DNA of 64,000 nucleotides. Source: Lycorma delicatula. Lineage: Eukaryota; Arthropoda; Insecta; Hemiptera; Fulgoridae. Position 1 is the stretch's first letter. Every line of letters starts with the position of its first letter. Location: positions 153,556,575 through 153,620,574 of the forward strand of contig NC_134455.1 in the NCBI RefSeq assembly GCF_047948215.1, in the 5' to 3' direction. Below the pieces are notes generated by a model. The model worked only from the letters and a program-made list of their open reading frames with translations, had not been told where the DNA came from and ran no database searches. Below are positions 13,262 to 23,845 of this stretch, piece after piece. Both the position numbers and the translations under genes were made by a program.

Positions 13262-13437
13262 CTCAAAATAGGTTTGTGACTGTGATGCAAATTACTATGA
13301 GACTGAACAGGGGACAATGCACAAACTGGTGTTTGGGCTCGATCTCTGTATAACCTTAATTTAACCTCTTGACCACACTGACGTAAAAACATTACAGCTT
13401 CTTCATGAGTCAATCGAGACATATCCACATCATTCAC
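13262..13437 (-). CDS. PTPN13: exon: C-terminal half of second PDZ domain plus linker
   Basis: A 176-bp exon, acceptor TGTTGTTGCAG and donor GTAATT. It starts in phase 0 with VNDVDMSRLTHEEAV, continues MFLRQCGQEVKLRLYRD, and so closes the second PDZ domain. The His of LTHEEAV sits at alphaB1, which predicts class I ligands (S/T-x-hydrophobic C-termini). After YRD comes a linker with several His and Ser residues (SHSNLHHSHKPIL). The last two bases (AG) form an Arg codon with the first base of the next exon. In vertebrate PTPN13 the next PDZ follows almost at once; here a long unstructured segment follows, so the domain spacing differs. Confidence 0.87.
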
Positions 13438-14299
13438 CTGCAACAACACATACATTCTTAAATATCAACTAATGAAGCATTACAGTCAACATTACAGAAA
13501 AAAATCTAAGCCTAAAAATAATACTTTAAAAAAATAAGCCTAAAAATCAAGCTTTTTTTCACACAAAGTTACAAAAAAAAATGTAACTGTATTTTACTAA
13601 AAATGATTACATCTATTCTAATTCCCTTTAATTTATTATCTACTTTTACAAAAATCTGCTTTATTAAAACAATCTTTTATAAGAAATGAAATAAATAAGA
13701 AAACCATAAACCTATACAGATACATATTTAATATCCTATTAATTGAAATAAAAACTATTCTATTATTGCAAATATTCTCTATTATTCTCTTATTGCAAAT
13801 ATTAGATCAAACAAAACAAAAACTAAAAAAAATTAGTCTTTTTTTAAGTTTAACATATTGCACATCTAGCATGTGATTCATCACTCCATAAGCCAAAGGT
13901 GCATAAATGCACAATTATTTTTAACAATCAGTATTCATTATCAGTTTTCAAAATAAATAATTTTCATGAACTGATGAATAAAAGCAACTCTTAAAAAAGC
14001 AAATAAAATAGAAATATTATTCTTAACAAGCATATCGCGATCATTTTATACCTTATATGGAAGGGAAATTTATTGGTTATTAATTGACTAAAGAAACATT
14101 TAACAAAACAAAATTAAATAAATTGTAAATAAGCTAGTAGAAGCTACTGAACATTTTTGGTTAATATTTTGCATCACATCTGAACACTATATTTTTTATT
14201 TTTCCCAGTTTATTGAAGTTTAAATTTTTGAGGTTTTTGGATATTCATAAAGCATTTTTTTGTTAAATATTTTATATGAATGTTGTTGTATTTTTTATT

Positions 14300-14437
14300 C
14301 ATCATACCTATCCTCTTCTGGTTTTTTGCCACAGCAAATAGACAAGACATCATAAAGGCCATAGCAAAGTATCCACAATCATAAGCATTGGTTTGGCTTT
14401 GATCTTTGTGAAATGTTGTTTTCATACCTTTACCCAT
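14300..14437 (-). pseudogene. Ulp1-like cysteine protease fragment, transposon-type
   Basis: The minus strand reads MKTTFHKDQSQTNAYDCGYF then AMAFMMSCLF. The Q...(S/N)xxDCGxFAxAF pattern is the C-terminal catalytic block (oxyanion Gln, nucleophile Cys) of Ulp1/SENP C48 proteases that occur in several large DNA transposons. Only about 45 residues are left and the His and Asp motifs are not seen. The sequence downstream (KKYNNIHIKYL) is AT-rich and not protein-like. Confidence 0.45.
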
Positions 14438-15322
14438 TTTTTAAAGAGTGAACTGATTCAAACTGTCATATACAAGAACACATGTCATTTAACAAAAACA
14501 CAAAACAATAGTCCCACCTTTCACCTTTCATTAAATCCTTCAAAGTAAAGAAATAATAATTTTTTTGTACTATTTATTTAAGTATGTATCATAAAATTAT
14601 AAATAAACATTTTTAGATAAAAAGTGAGAAAAAAATCATCATTTTGATTATTATTTTTTCAATAACAAGGAATTATTTTATCATAAAGATACAAATAGAG
14701 CTTAAAACAATTGAATTATAAAATTCTTCTGGAGTAAAAATAAATTTCATAACTTACAGGCTATGCCAGTTAAGTTATACAATTCATTGCCAACTTTTTT
14801 ATTACGTGTATTTAAGTGCAAATGATTTAAATTTGATTGTAATTTGTAATATTGAGATGTTTTCTATATTTTAAAATATGTGGTGTTTATTTTCTCTAAT
14901 GTGACCAGCATCATTTAATTTGTTTTACTTATATCCTTGTAAATGTTCTAGAAGCATATTTTAAATTCTATATTTCACTCCAATCCAAATTTTTTGTTCT
15001 CTTTATTACAATAATTAATTGTTTAATTTTTTATTTTATTTTTTATTGTTAGTTATAAAAGCAATTTTATAATTATTTAAATATCTTTTTGAAACATTTT
15101 TATGCTTGTATAATAATCTTAAATAATGAAAGACTTATTTTTTCTATTTATTTATTTATTTTTATGTTCAACTGACATTTGTTGATTTATTTACTCGTAC
15201 ACCCTTTAAATTGTAACTATTTTCAGTTCTAATAAACATCATTTCATTAAATTAAATTTTTCAGTAACTCAACATTATCATCTACATATTTTAGGACTCC
15301 AATTTTATTATTACTTATCTGG

Positions 15323-15424
15323 TTCTGGGTTTGAATCCTGGTCAGTAGACTTGGAATGTTTTGTATATTAAACAAAAAAAAAAAATTGTATAAATCATTA
15401 TAATTGGGCATCAGCCTGTTGTTT
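15323..15424 (+). repeat. tRNA-derived SINE fragment
   Basis: It contains GGGTTTGAATCCTGGTCAG, a good tRNA B box with flanks, and after an A-rich gap TTGGGCATCAGCCTGTTGTT. Both blocks recur in the same order in the reverse-strand copy at 23.69-23.84 kb, so this is a family rather than a tRNA gene. It ends in an A-rich tract. Confidence 0.55.
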
Positions 15425-15542
15425 ATGAAAAAAAAAAAAAAATATAATGTGTTTTTTTTTTGGTGGTACAGGTGGTGTATTAAATGTTACTAATTACTAC
15501 AAGTATTGGTTTTCAACACATACTTACAGTAATATATATAAA

Positions 15543-15553
15543 ATATATATATA

Positions 15554-15584
<31 letters not shown>
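15543..15584. repeat. AT microsatellite
   Basis: Interrupted (AT)n tract of about 42 bp. Confidence 0.9.
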
Positions 15585-16102
15585 GTTGTCAATATTTTTT
15601 TGTTTATTGATTTGCTTATTGTATATTCAAAATTTCTAATCCATAATTTTATGTAGGGTATTTTTAATATTAGTAACTATGTTAATTTTTGCAATTTGCT
15701 AAACAAATTAAACATAATGTCTAATATTTAATTTTGTTAAAATATTTATATATAAGTTATGGAATAATATTAAATTTAATTTACTATTTTAATATTTCAA
15801 ATGGTACAAAAATTTAAAACAATTATTAAATACAAACAATTTAACATACTGAATACAGAGCAAAATTTCACTTCTCCTTAGTTAACTGCCCATTAACTAA
15901 AAATAGTAATCCAATAAAAAAAACAAAAAACAACACACTAATAAAAACACACAACTAGTAATAAGAACAAAAAAACAATCTTTTCTAAAAACCTTGGCAA
16001 ACTATTATATGTAAAAATCACGGCTGCATCTTATAAATATTATACAGATATGTATTTCCACTTTCTACTTAATGTAAACTCACACACCAGAGTTATCAAG
16101 TC

Positions 16103-16104
<2 letters not shown>

Positions 16105-16144
<40 letters not shown>
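16105..16144. repeat. homopolymer of 40 T
   Basis: Forty consecutive T. On the minus strand this is a 40-base A tail, so it could be the 3' end of a recently retroposed sequence lying at higher coordinates. No target duplication or known element was recognised beside it. Confidence 0.9.
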
Positions 16145-16145
<1 letters not shown>

Positions 16146-16534
16146 ACATGATTGTAGCAAGTGCTTACTTCAGGGATATAACAATAGCAATCTCAACCCA
16201 CTAGTATACTTCCAAATGTGCAAATTACATATCTCTGAAAGTCACTGGTAGTGAATGTATTCAAAATCTATACTTTTGTCATATTTTAGTTTTATTTATT
16301 CATTTATAGCATAACTTTTTATTTCAATCGTTTATGTCTGTTAATATTTTTAATAATGTGCTGTATGAAATAAACTCTTTATTTAAGTTAAAAGTTGTAA
16401 ATTTTTCAAAAAACTAAAATTAGTACAAACAGAACAGCAGAACCTAAGATGCATTAGGCAATCAGACAAGAATGTTAACTCAAATTAAGTACTAATCATA
16501 ATCATGATAATGATTAAGTAATAATCATGATTAC

Positions 16535-16668
16535 GGTAACCTCCATGCCAGGTAAGTATCACCTGGTCAGGCATGACATTTTTCATACACACTACTACAA
16601 ATCATTCATCTCATCCTCTGAACCAATACCTAACAGTGGTCCTGAGGTTAAAAAAAAGAGAAAAAATG
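16535..16668 (+). repeat. SINE 3' portion with LINE-like tail
   Basis: It starts with the end of the tRNA-like head (CCTGGTCAGGCATGACATTT), then TTCATACACAC, and a tail ATCTCATCCTCTGAACCAAT ACCTAACAGTGG followed by TCCTGAGGTTAAA and an A-rich end. The tail resembles that of the second SINE family at 42.1 and 43.6 kb (ATCCTCTGAAGTAATATCT...GGTGGTTC...GAGG). Confidence 0.6.
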
Positions 16669-17721
16669 TACTAATAATCTAAATGGATAGCCTACATGAA
16701 ACCAAATAAGCATGAACTATATATTACTGAACAGGGCAAGAGATAATCCTCGCTACTTAGAAACCTTACAGTAAAGATGTTATATCATTACTTACAAAGC
16801 TTACAAACATATCTTTCCTTTTTTAATTGTAAATAAGTACACTAATAATAGTAATAACATGAAAATATATTGGTTAATAATCATTCTTTCAAATTAATAT
16901 TCAATAATATCTAATTACAGTATTTATATTGAGTCTTAGTAAAACAGAAAAAAAAATTGGAACATTTAATTTTAACTCCTGGTATACAAGTTTGCCCCCT
17001 GATTTGTTAATGATATTTTTGGTTCTGAAATCTCAACTTAAAAGTCTTGTTTAAATTCTTTGGTTTTCAGATCATATTTCATATAAATTTATTCCATAAT
17101 ATGGGTCCTAAGAATATCAGTCTGGCTTAATTTTATCAAAGCCACAGAAATCAGGCTGAAATCTTTGCCCGCCAACCTCGCCAACAAAGTGTTTGCGAAC
17201 CTACATTTAACTGAACTTTCTTCCTAGTGTTCACCATTAGCACATGTTCTGAAAGTTTGTTATATTCTTTGTGAATCACCTTGTATTATTGTTTATATTC
17301 TATTATGACTACTAAATATAACAGCTAAAATTTGTAACAATTAAAAAAATAAAATTAAGTTAAAATATATTAAAAACGTCTTTAATTCAAAAGTTCTACA
17401 CAGTAAAAAATATTTATTTTAGGCCATCAATATAATTTCATTTTATATGTCTAAGAAAAAAGTGTGGGGCACTCATGCCGAAAAATAGTGAAAAGGCTTT
17501 GATTTTTTTTTTTTTTAATCCTAAGTGCATTAAAATATTTTTGTTATGATATTTGTCATTAAACCTATTTGAAATGATCATTTACTTTTAGTTTTGCAAA
17601 GACAAATAATTTGTTGAGTGAAATTTTTTTAATACATTTTAAATAAAGGTGATCTTAAAAATACCTATTTTTATCATATCTTTTGAAGTATAAATTACAG
17701 TAATTTTAGCATGAAATTAAC

Positions 17722-17770
17722 ACACACACACATATTATATATATATATATAGTGTGTGTGTGTGTGTATG
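17722..17770. repeat. palindromic AC-AT-GT microsatellite next to splice donor
   Basis: An ACACACACACAC run, then about 22 bp of AT, then a GTGTGTGTGTGTGT run. The AC and GT arms are reverse complements, so the whole can fold. It begins about 20 bases inside the intron after the donor of the exon at 17791-17943. Confidence 0.9.
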
Positions 17771-17790
17771 TATTTTTTTTAAACACTTAC

Positions 17791-17943
17791 AGCAACTATT
17801 TTATCTCCTGGTTTAATGCGACCATCAGAAAGAGCAGGTTCTCTGACTAGAGCTCTCACGTAATGACCCAACACACTTTCATCCTCTTTTCGTAATGTAA
17901 AGCCAAGACTGCCATTTACTTTTGTCATAACCACCTCAAATTC
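17791..17943 (-). CDS. PTPN13: exon: N-terminal half of second PDZ domain (PTPN13 PDZ4-like)
   Basis: A 153-bp, 51-codon, phase 0-0 exon with acceptor TTTTTAATCAG and a strong donor GTAAGTG. It begins EFEVVMTK, followed by the binding loop GSLGFTLRK, then HYVRALVREPALSDGR and IKPGDKIVA. The SDGR-x-KPGD pattern is the hallmark beta4-beta5 region of the PTPN13 PDZ4 / FRMPD2 type. The domain is completed by the exon at 13262-13437 (VNDVDM...). Just inside the intron after the donor lies a 50-bp AC/AT/GT palindromic microsatellite (17722-17770). Confidence 0.88.
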
Positions 17944-18674
17944 CTGATTAAAAACAGGTTTCATTAGAAAAAAAGCAATAACTAAATAATATGTGACAAG
18001 ATATCAAGAACATTTATAAATAACCTGTACAATACTTATTCTAAGGGTATGCTCACAGTATGGTACATTTGAAAGTGATCACAACATGACTAAAAAGTGA
18101 TGTGGCATATGGAGTTTCTATACTCATGACGTGCTGTAATATACAGTTTCTCAGTTGCCAGAGATTTCATGGCATTATTATTTGTTTACTGCAGATGTCT
18201 AACCAAGACATCAGAACAACAGCATTGAATTTGTCATGTTTATAGAAAACTACAATATAAGAAAAAAAATACGTCTATGAAAGAATTTGGTCAGATAATT
18301 TTCTAAATCTTGTGGAATGTGATACTGATTATGGTGCAGTTTCAGAGTGTTTGGAGGTGCACAGTGAAATCTCTTTGTAAACGTTTTCAAAGGTATTTCC
18401 CTTTCATAAATGTATATGTTAACAGTGTCCTCCTCTGACTATGAGACATCAAACATAGCAGTGTTCTCAGTAACACCTAGACACTGAGAATGACAACTAG
18501 TTATAAACTGGCAACTTCATATTAATACTCTTAAAAATCAATCACCAATGTCTAGCAATTCTCTATAGAAAAACTCTAGATTTCATTGAACTTCCATCAC
18601 TAACTGCTCTCTGTATGTGTGCGGCTTAATTCATCATTTTAGGTTCTCAACCTAAAAGTGTATACAAAGTGTGA

Positions 18675-18736
<62 letters not shown>
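18675..18736. repeat. (GT)n microsatellite
   Basis: About 60 bp of GT dinucleotide repeats. Confidence 0.95.
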
Positions 18737-18892
18737 ACATGTGATTTCATATACAGTATGTACACACAATTTAAGATATGTTGTATTCTATGGCTACATA
18801 TTTGGCAAACATCTTGTTTTTAATAATCTAAAAAGAATAAAACAGAAAATAAATTAGAAACATTAATAATTGTTAACTATGAGGGCTGTTAA

Positions 18893-19652
18893 CTACGAGG
18901 GCTGAAAGTATCTTATGTTTTGAAATAAAAAACCAACCAAATAAAAAAAAGAAATTTCATTATATACATTTTGAAGGGACAATATTAAAATATTTTTCTA
19001 CATAGTTACCATTTAAACTGAGGCACTAATGATATACAAGCTTTTCAATTCCTTCTCTGCAGATATGTGCCAGCTTAGATTTTTGGCACCCATCTTGCAC
19101 AAAACTTGTGATAACCAAGCTTCCCTGATACAATTTCATGCAGTTAACTATGTAAAATTTGGAGGAAATGAAGCAAGAGTTCCGTAATCGTAATGTGTCG
19201 ATTTTCACGAATTTTACACTAGATTTTCATCATCAGCTATTAGTCACAAGGTTAGGCCAACCACTGCGATCCTCATCATGAACACTGGTGTGGCCATTTT
19301 TAAACTGAATGCACTACTGCCTCACTCCACCTTCACTCATTATTCCATCTCCGTACATCTCACAAAGAGGTTGCCGATGAATTTCAATTGGTTTGAGGTT
19401 TCAATTGGTTTGCCAGTAAAAACCTAATCACTTAATCACTGAATGCACCTCACAGCTCATGGGATTTTCTACTAAAGCACACATTTCAATAATTCACAGC
19501 AAAGTAGAAAAATCACAGTCTACACGTTATGACAGCTTGATGCATACTGATGCATACTGAGTGTAGGAATGTTTTAATGCCCAGATGGCAGCTCTATCTC
19601 CACCCATCTCCACGCTAATCACAAATGTAAGTTACTTTCTGGACCACCCTTA
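18893..19652 (-). mobile_element. internally deleted mariner relic
   Basis: The ends ACGAGGGCTGAAAGTATCTT and AAGGGTGGTCCAGAAAGTAA (reverse complement of the right end) are imperfect inverted repeats of mariner type. The minus strand keeps an N-terminal region (NGHTSVHDEDRSGWP near 19.28 kb) and a C-terminal-like end (LSLNGNYVEK near 18.99 kb), with most of the catalytic core missing; a stretch (SLVITSFVQDGCQK) between is AT-poor but shifted. At about 760 bp it is well below the 1.3 kb of intact copies. The left end carries a short tandem duplication (GTTAACTA-GAGGGCT twice). Confidence 0.6.
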
Positions 19653-21694
19653 TATAATAAATAATGGAATATAACAGTTAGAAAAAAATATTACATATTT
19701 AAAGATTTAAGTTCAAACTTGAAACATAAAATAATGAACAATCAAATAGTTTATAACTGGCTAATTTAAGCAGATTGTAAAAAAATTCTACATGTTTATT
19801 GATGGTGTTCTACAGTGTAAAGGCAAGTCTGATTTGTTTAAAAACCACTTACAGGAACAGTCACCTATTCAATTAAATAATACTAATACATATGATTTTC
19901 AGATATAATTTTATTTACACACATACCTTTGCACATCTCTACGATAAGTAGTGAAAATTACATAAAAGAATATAAAATATTGGAATTCTGTTCAAAACAA
20001 TTTTTTTTCAATTTATAAAATCTTTATTAGAAAAATATATAAAAAATAATAATTAGCAGATTTAAAGGATGATTTCAATTTCGGTTTACTTGATGTAATA
20101 TAGATTACTTCAACAATTAATGACTTGTTTGAAGAAAAAAAAATCCTTATAATGATGAAGGTTTTTCTTTTACATAATATTACATTAAATGAAATAGAAT
20201 TAAAGTTTAATAAAATTGTTATAAATGTTTCAGACAGAATATCATTTTTATTTTATTGATTTCAGTCACTGTTGGTATTATTAAATGAATCGCCATTAAG
20301 TGATTCATTTAATAATCATTCTATTAAGAATAATAACACAAAAATCATCTATTAAAAATATTAACTGATATTCCTTTGACCATCATCAATCTTATGATTT
20401 AATTAGGATTAAATATTTACTCACAGATAAATGTTTCTTTTAATGTTTGGTTAGTTCCATGAATATCAGTAACTTACAAAATAAAAATTCAAGCACATTT
20501 AGTTGTTAGATTACATATAGGTGGTTCCTATTATGTTAGAGAAATTTATAACAAATCACTGGAGAATGTAATCATAATTTGATACATTAAATTTTTTTAG
20601 TAGATTATGATTCATTTCTAGAGCGTACAATTATATTAAGAATATACATTAATCACCTTAGATAACTATGTACAATATTGAATAAGGGAAATAAAAAACT
20701 TTCTTTTTTTTTGTTTTTATTTCAATATTCAAGACATTCACACCCTTCAATTAAAACATATAAAAAGTGAACAGAGTTTTCTTCTTGCAAAAAGAAGAAG
20801 CCATAAAATATTGAAGAAGTTTAATAAATTGATATAAAAAAATGTTATGTGCTAGAAAACACTACAAATTAAATAAAACATATTTTCAAGATCAAAAAAT
20901 ATTAACATGATCACATCAAAGTTAATATTTTATTTGCATACATAAATATCAAAATTTATTCAGATAAGATAGTGAGAAAGAGACAGCAAGATAAAACGAG
21001 TGAATGTGGACATTTTTAGAAGTAACTCTTAGTAACATTAAGCAGATAATTAATCTGAAATTAACCACATAGCTGAAGTTTTGTTACCACACAAAGTTAG
21101 CAAACAACTTTGAAAACTGTAAAGTCTGCTCTAATCTCATGAAGTTAACCCGTGTGAGACACAAACAGACATGATATGGATTAGTAAATTCTCCTAAGTT
21201 TTATACATATTAATCAGCATAACTTCAAATAAAGTAAAAGAGAGTTGAAAAATATACAGTTTAAGATTGCTCTATGGCCATACTATGAATTTTAACTGCC
21301 TTTCCATATTTGTTATTAGTATTATAATAAGGAACTGTGAAAGAACATATAATGAAGTTATTTAATGGAATATCAAACAAAATAAATGTTCTTATCCTAT
21401 TAGATAATTCCAATATAATTATTGTTATTGTTGATAAAGAAGCATGAACTTTTCTTGAGAATACAGTTTATAATTTATTTTTAGCTATGAAAAATTGAAA
21501 GTTATAAGTAGATACGTAAGTGATTAAGATCTTTATTTGATAAAAACAAACTTTTATCTTTTTCATACATCCACAGTATGCATACGTACTTGATACCACA
21601 TTTTATACTTTATAGCAAGTGATAATTTCTTAAAAATAAAAAATATATTAAATTAAAAAAAATATATTAAACAAATATTAACAGCACAACTTAC

Positions 21695-21871
21695 ACCAAA
21701 TGAGTCTTCTTGTTTTAGAGGTAGAGACAAATGGCTTGTTGATGAAGGATCACGACGTGGTGGAGGTGGTGCAGAAGTAGTAACTTCAGGAGGTGGAATA
21801 ATTTCTCCTGGAGGACGACATACAGTCAATACTACATCACTAGGTGTTGTACGAAGTACTTCTAAAGCCTC
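21695..21871 (-). CDS. PTPN13: exon: C-terminal third of first PDZ domain plus Pro-rich linker
   Basis: A 177-bp, 59-codon, phase 0-0 exon with acceptor TTGTTATAG and donor GTAAGT. Its first 21 residues (EALEVLRTTPSDVVLTVCRPP) complete helix alphaB and strand beta6 of the PDZ domain begun by the exon at 35652-35860, and joining the two keeps the fold uninterrupted. CRPPG at the domain end is a further resemblance to PTPN13 PDZ3. The rest is a linker rich in Pro and Ser (EIIPPPEV, APPPPRRDPSSTS) ending KQEDSFG. The PPPP and PPRR runs could be SH3 or WW ligands, but that is inference only. It is much shorter than the PDZ3-PDZ4 spacer of the vertebrate protein. Confidence 0.85.
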
Positions 21872-22199
21872 CTATAACAAAATAAATCATTATTAGTAAT
21901 AACTGGAATTAAAAAAATAAAAAATTACAAGGAAAATTGTACTTCAATTTAATTAATAGTACTGATTTCAACAAATTAATAGAGAATTTCACCTAATAGT
22001 ACTGTTTCAATGCTGTTTATTGTAAGAATAAGTAAGAGAAAATAGATTATATGAAACACTAATTATATTTTAATGTTGTGAGGGGGGAAACATAATGAGG
22101 AAATTAAAGTACGAGGGATGATCAGAAAGTAAGTTATACCCTCCTCTATGAAACAAACACATATTTTGTAAGGCAATCTTGTTTTTATTGAACAAAAAA

Positions 22200-23255
22200 C
22201 TATATATTTTTTATCGATTTTTTGACACAATTACAAAGTTTTTCTAAACATTTATCATACCTTGAGACATGTTTTTCAATAACACTCAAAAAAATTTCAT
22301 CCAATTTCCTTCAACCATATAAGGACCGCTTCCTTCAGTTCATCATCATTAGCGAAATGCTCCTCTTCCAGGTCTCGCTTGAGAGGACCAAACAGTCATT
22401 GAGTGCTAGGTCAGGGCTGTAAGGCAGATGAAATCACATTTCCCGCTTGAAAATTTTGCAGTAACTCCTTTGTCACTTCAGCTGAATGAGGAGTAGTGTT
22501 GTTGTGAAGAAAAACAATCCCATCGCTCAATCTTCTGGGTATGTAATTCTTTTAAAGTCTCACAGTAAGATTCGGCATTGATTGCTGTTTCTCAGGGCAT
22601 AAATTCAGTGTAAACAACTCAGAATCAAAAAAGATTGTCAGCTTAGCCTTTCAAACATGTGGGGATGTTTTCACTTTTTTTGGCTGCGGTGAATTTTTGT
22701 GTCTCCATTTATGGGATGCTCATTTAGTCTCAGATGTGTAACGAAGCACCCAGCTCTCATCCCGTGTGATGATTTGTTTCAAAAACTGTGGACCATTCCT
22801 AAAATAACATTGAAGAAAAGAAAGAGCATATGCAAAACGTTGATGTTTGTGGTTGTCGGTCAACAGATGTGGTACCCATCATGCACCCATCTTATGGTAA
22901 CCAAGCTGATTGGTATGGTAATGGTATTGGTATGATATGGTAACCAAGATTGCAGTGAACATGTTATGTTCACTGCAATCTCTCTAATTTTAATGCGCTG
23001 GTCACTCAAGATCATTTCATTCACGCGTTCTGCATTATCCATTGCGTTTGCAGTTGAAGGACACCCAGCAAACAGTTTGTCACTCACATTTGTTCTTTTG
23101 TTTCTGAACATTTGGCACCATTTTGTGATCATAGGATGTGACATTGCATTATCATCGTATACCTCAACAGTTTGGCGATGAATTTCACAACAATTGTAAT
23201 TTTTTTTCCACAAACTGAACGCACTTTTATGCTGTATGAAACCTCTGTAGGACAC
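22200..23255 (-). pseudogene. mariner transposase pseudogene
   Basis: Open at first (about 100 residues from 23255): helix-turn-helix region with NCCEIHRQTVEVYDDNAMS, MITKWCQMFRNKRTNVSD, then VNEMILSDQRIKIREIAVNI. Later blocks in other frames are RDESWVLRYTSETK (near 22.76 kb), FLHNNTTPHSAEVTKELLQN (near 22.48 kb) and GPLKRDLEEEHFANDDELKE (near 22.36 kb). The catalytic LHD is LHN. A 16-bp perfect palindrome at 22947-22981 replaces normal coding sequence near the end of the open part. Confidence 0.8.
22947..22981. repeat. perfect 16-bp inverted repeat inside mariner
   Basis: AGATTGCAGTGAACAT, spacer GTT, exact reverse complement. GGTAACCAAG also occurs twice just to the left (near 22895 and 22939), as expected from a local template-switch event. 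Confidence 0.9.
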
Positions 23256-23689
23256 ACCATATTGACGACACTATACATGTACTGAATGTTGTACAAAATT
23301 GCTGCTGGGACAACAAAATTGCTGCTGTGAAGACAACACAACCAATGCTGCCACCACAATACATTAATTTATCCCTTTCAGTTCAAGAACATGCCAAGGG
23401 TGTAACTTATTTTTTGATCCACCTCTCATATCTGTCATATAAACTATGTAAGTTAGAAGATATTTTACATTACATTCTTTTTTAATATATCAGTAAGTAA
23501 TCAAGTACATAAAATTAACTCACTCAACTAACCAATCTTTATGATATAATGGTAAAGGTGACTTTTGGTCAAGAAAGTGCTTCAGCATTTTATTTATGAG
23601 ATTGGTTTAAGTTTATATTTCTTTGGAGGAGAAAATTTCTTTTAACTCAATAAAAAGAAATTCTTTAGTGTTAACAGTTTGTTACTCAA

Positions 23690-23845
23690 CAATAAGTTGA
23701 TGTCCAACTACGGCCACCAAACTACTATTCTTTTATGTAAGAAATGAATTTATACCAACAAAAGAATAAGATCCTGACTAGGATTCAAACCCAAATCTTT
23801 TGGATGAAAGGCAGAACCACTCCACTACAGAGGTCAACTTTTTAC
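23690..23845 (-). repeat. tRNA-derived SINE
   Basis: On the minus strand: GACCTCTGTAGTGGAGTGG (A-box-like TAGTGGAGTGG), then CTTTCATCCAAAAGATTT, the B box GGGTTTGAATCC and TAGTCAGG, followed by a body with GTAGTTGGACATCAACTTAT. It has the internal pol III promoter layout of a SINE head; no cloverleaf or acceptor stem is complete, so it is not a tRNA gene. Confidence 0.65.

Larger units (their letters stand above)
13438..17790 (-). other. 4.3-kb intron splitting the second PDZ domain
   Basis: It holds a Ulp1-like relic (14.30-14.43 kb), two SINE pieces (15.32-15.42 and 16.54-16.67 kb), an AT microsatellite (15.54 kb), a 40-base T run (16105-16144) and the AC/AT/GT palindrome (17722-17770). 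No other feature was recognised. Confidence 0.6.
17944..21694 (-). other. 3.8-kb intron between the PDZ domains
   Basis: It contains a GT microsatellite (18675-18736) and an internally deleted mariner (18.89-19.65 kb). The rest, 19.65-21.69 kb, is AT-rich with nothing recognised. Confidence 0.6.
22112..23428 (-). mobile_element. mariner element, near full length, inactive
   Basis: A 1317-bp unit flanked by TA. The left end CGAGGGATGATCAGAAAGTA and reversed right end TGAGAGGTGGATCAAAAAAT are imperfect inverted repeats that continue into AAGTTA-ACCC on both sides. The transposase reads on the minus strand. Its length equals intact mariners, but the frame is broken throughout. Confidence 0.88.

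Noticed and set aside
15447..15656. Plus-strand frame through an AT tract
   Set aside because: Low-complexity translation of AT repeats following A-rich SINE tail.
23760..23845. Possible tRNA gene (good B box on minus strand)
   Set aside because: Acceptor and D arms do not form; the same head is found at 15.3, 16.5 and 51.9 kb with long tails, so it is SINE-derived.
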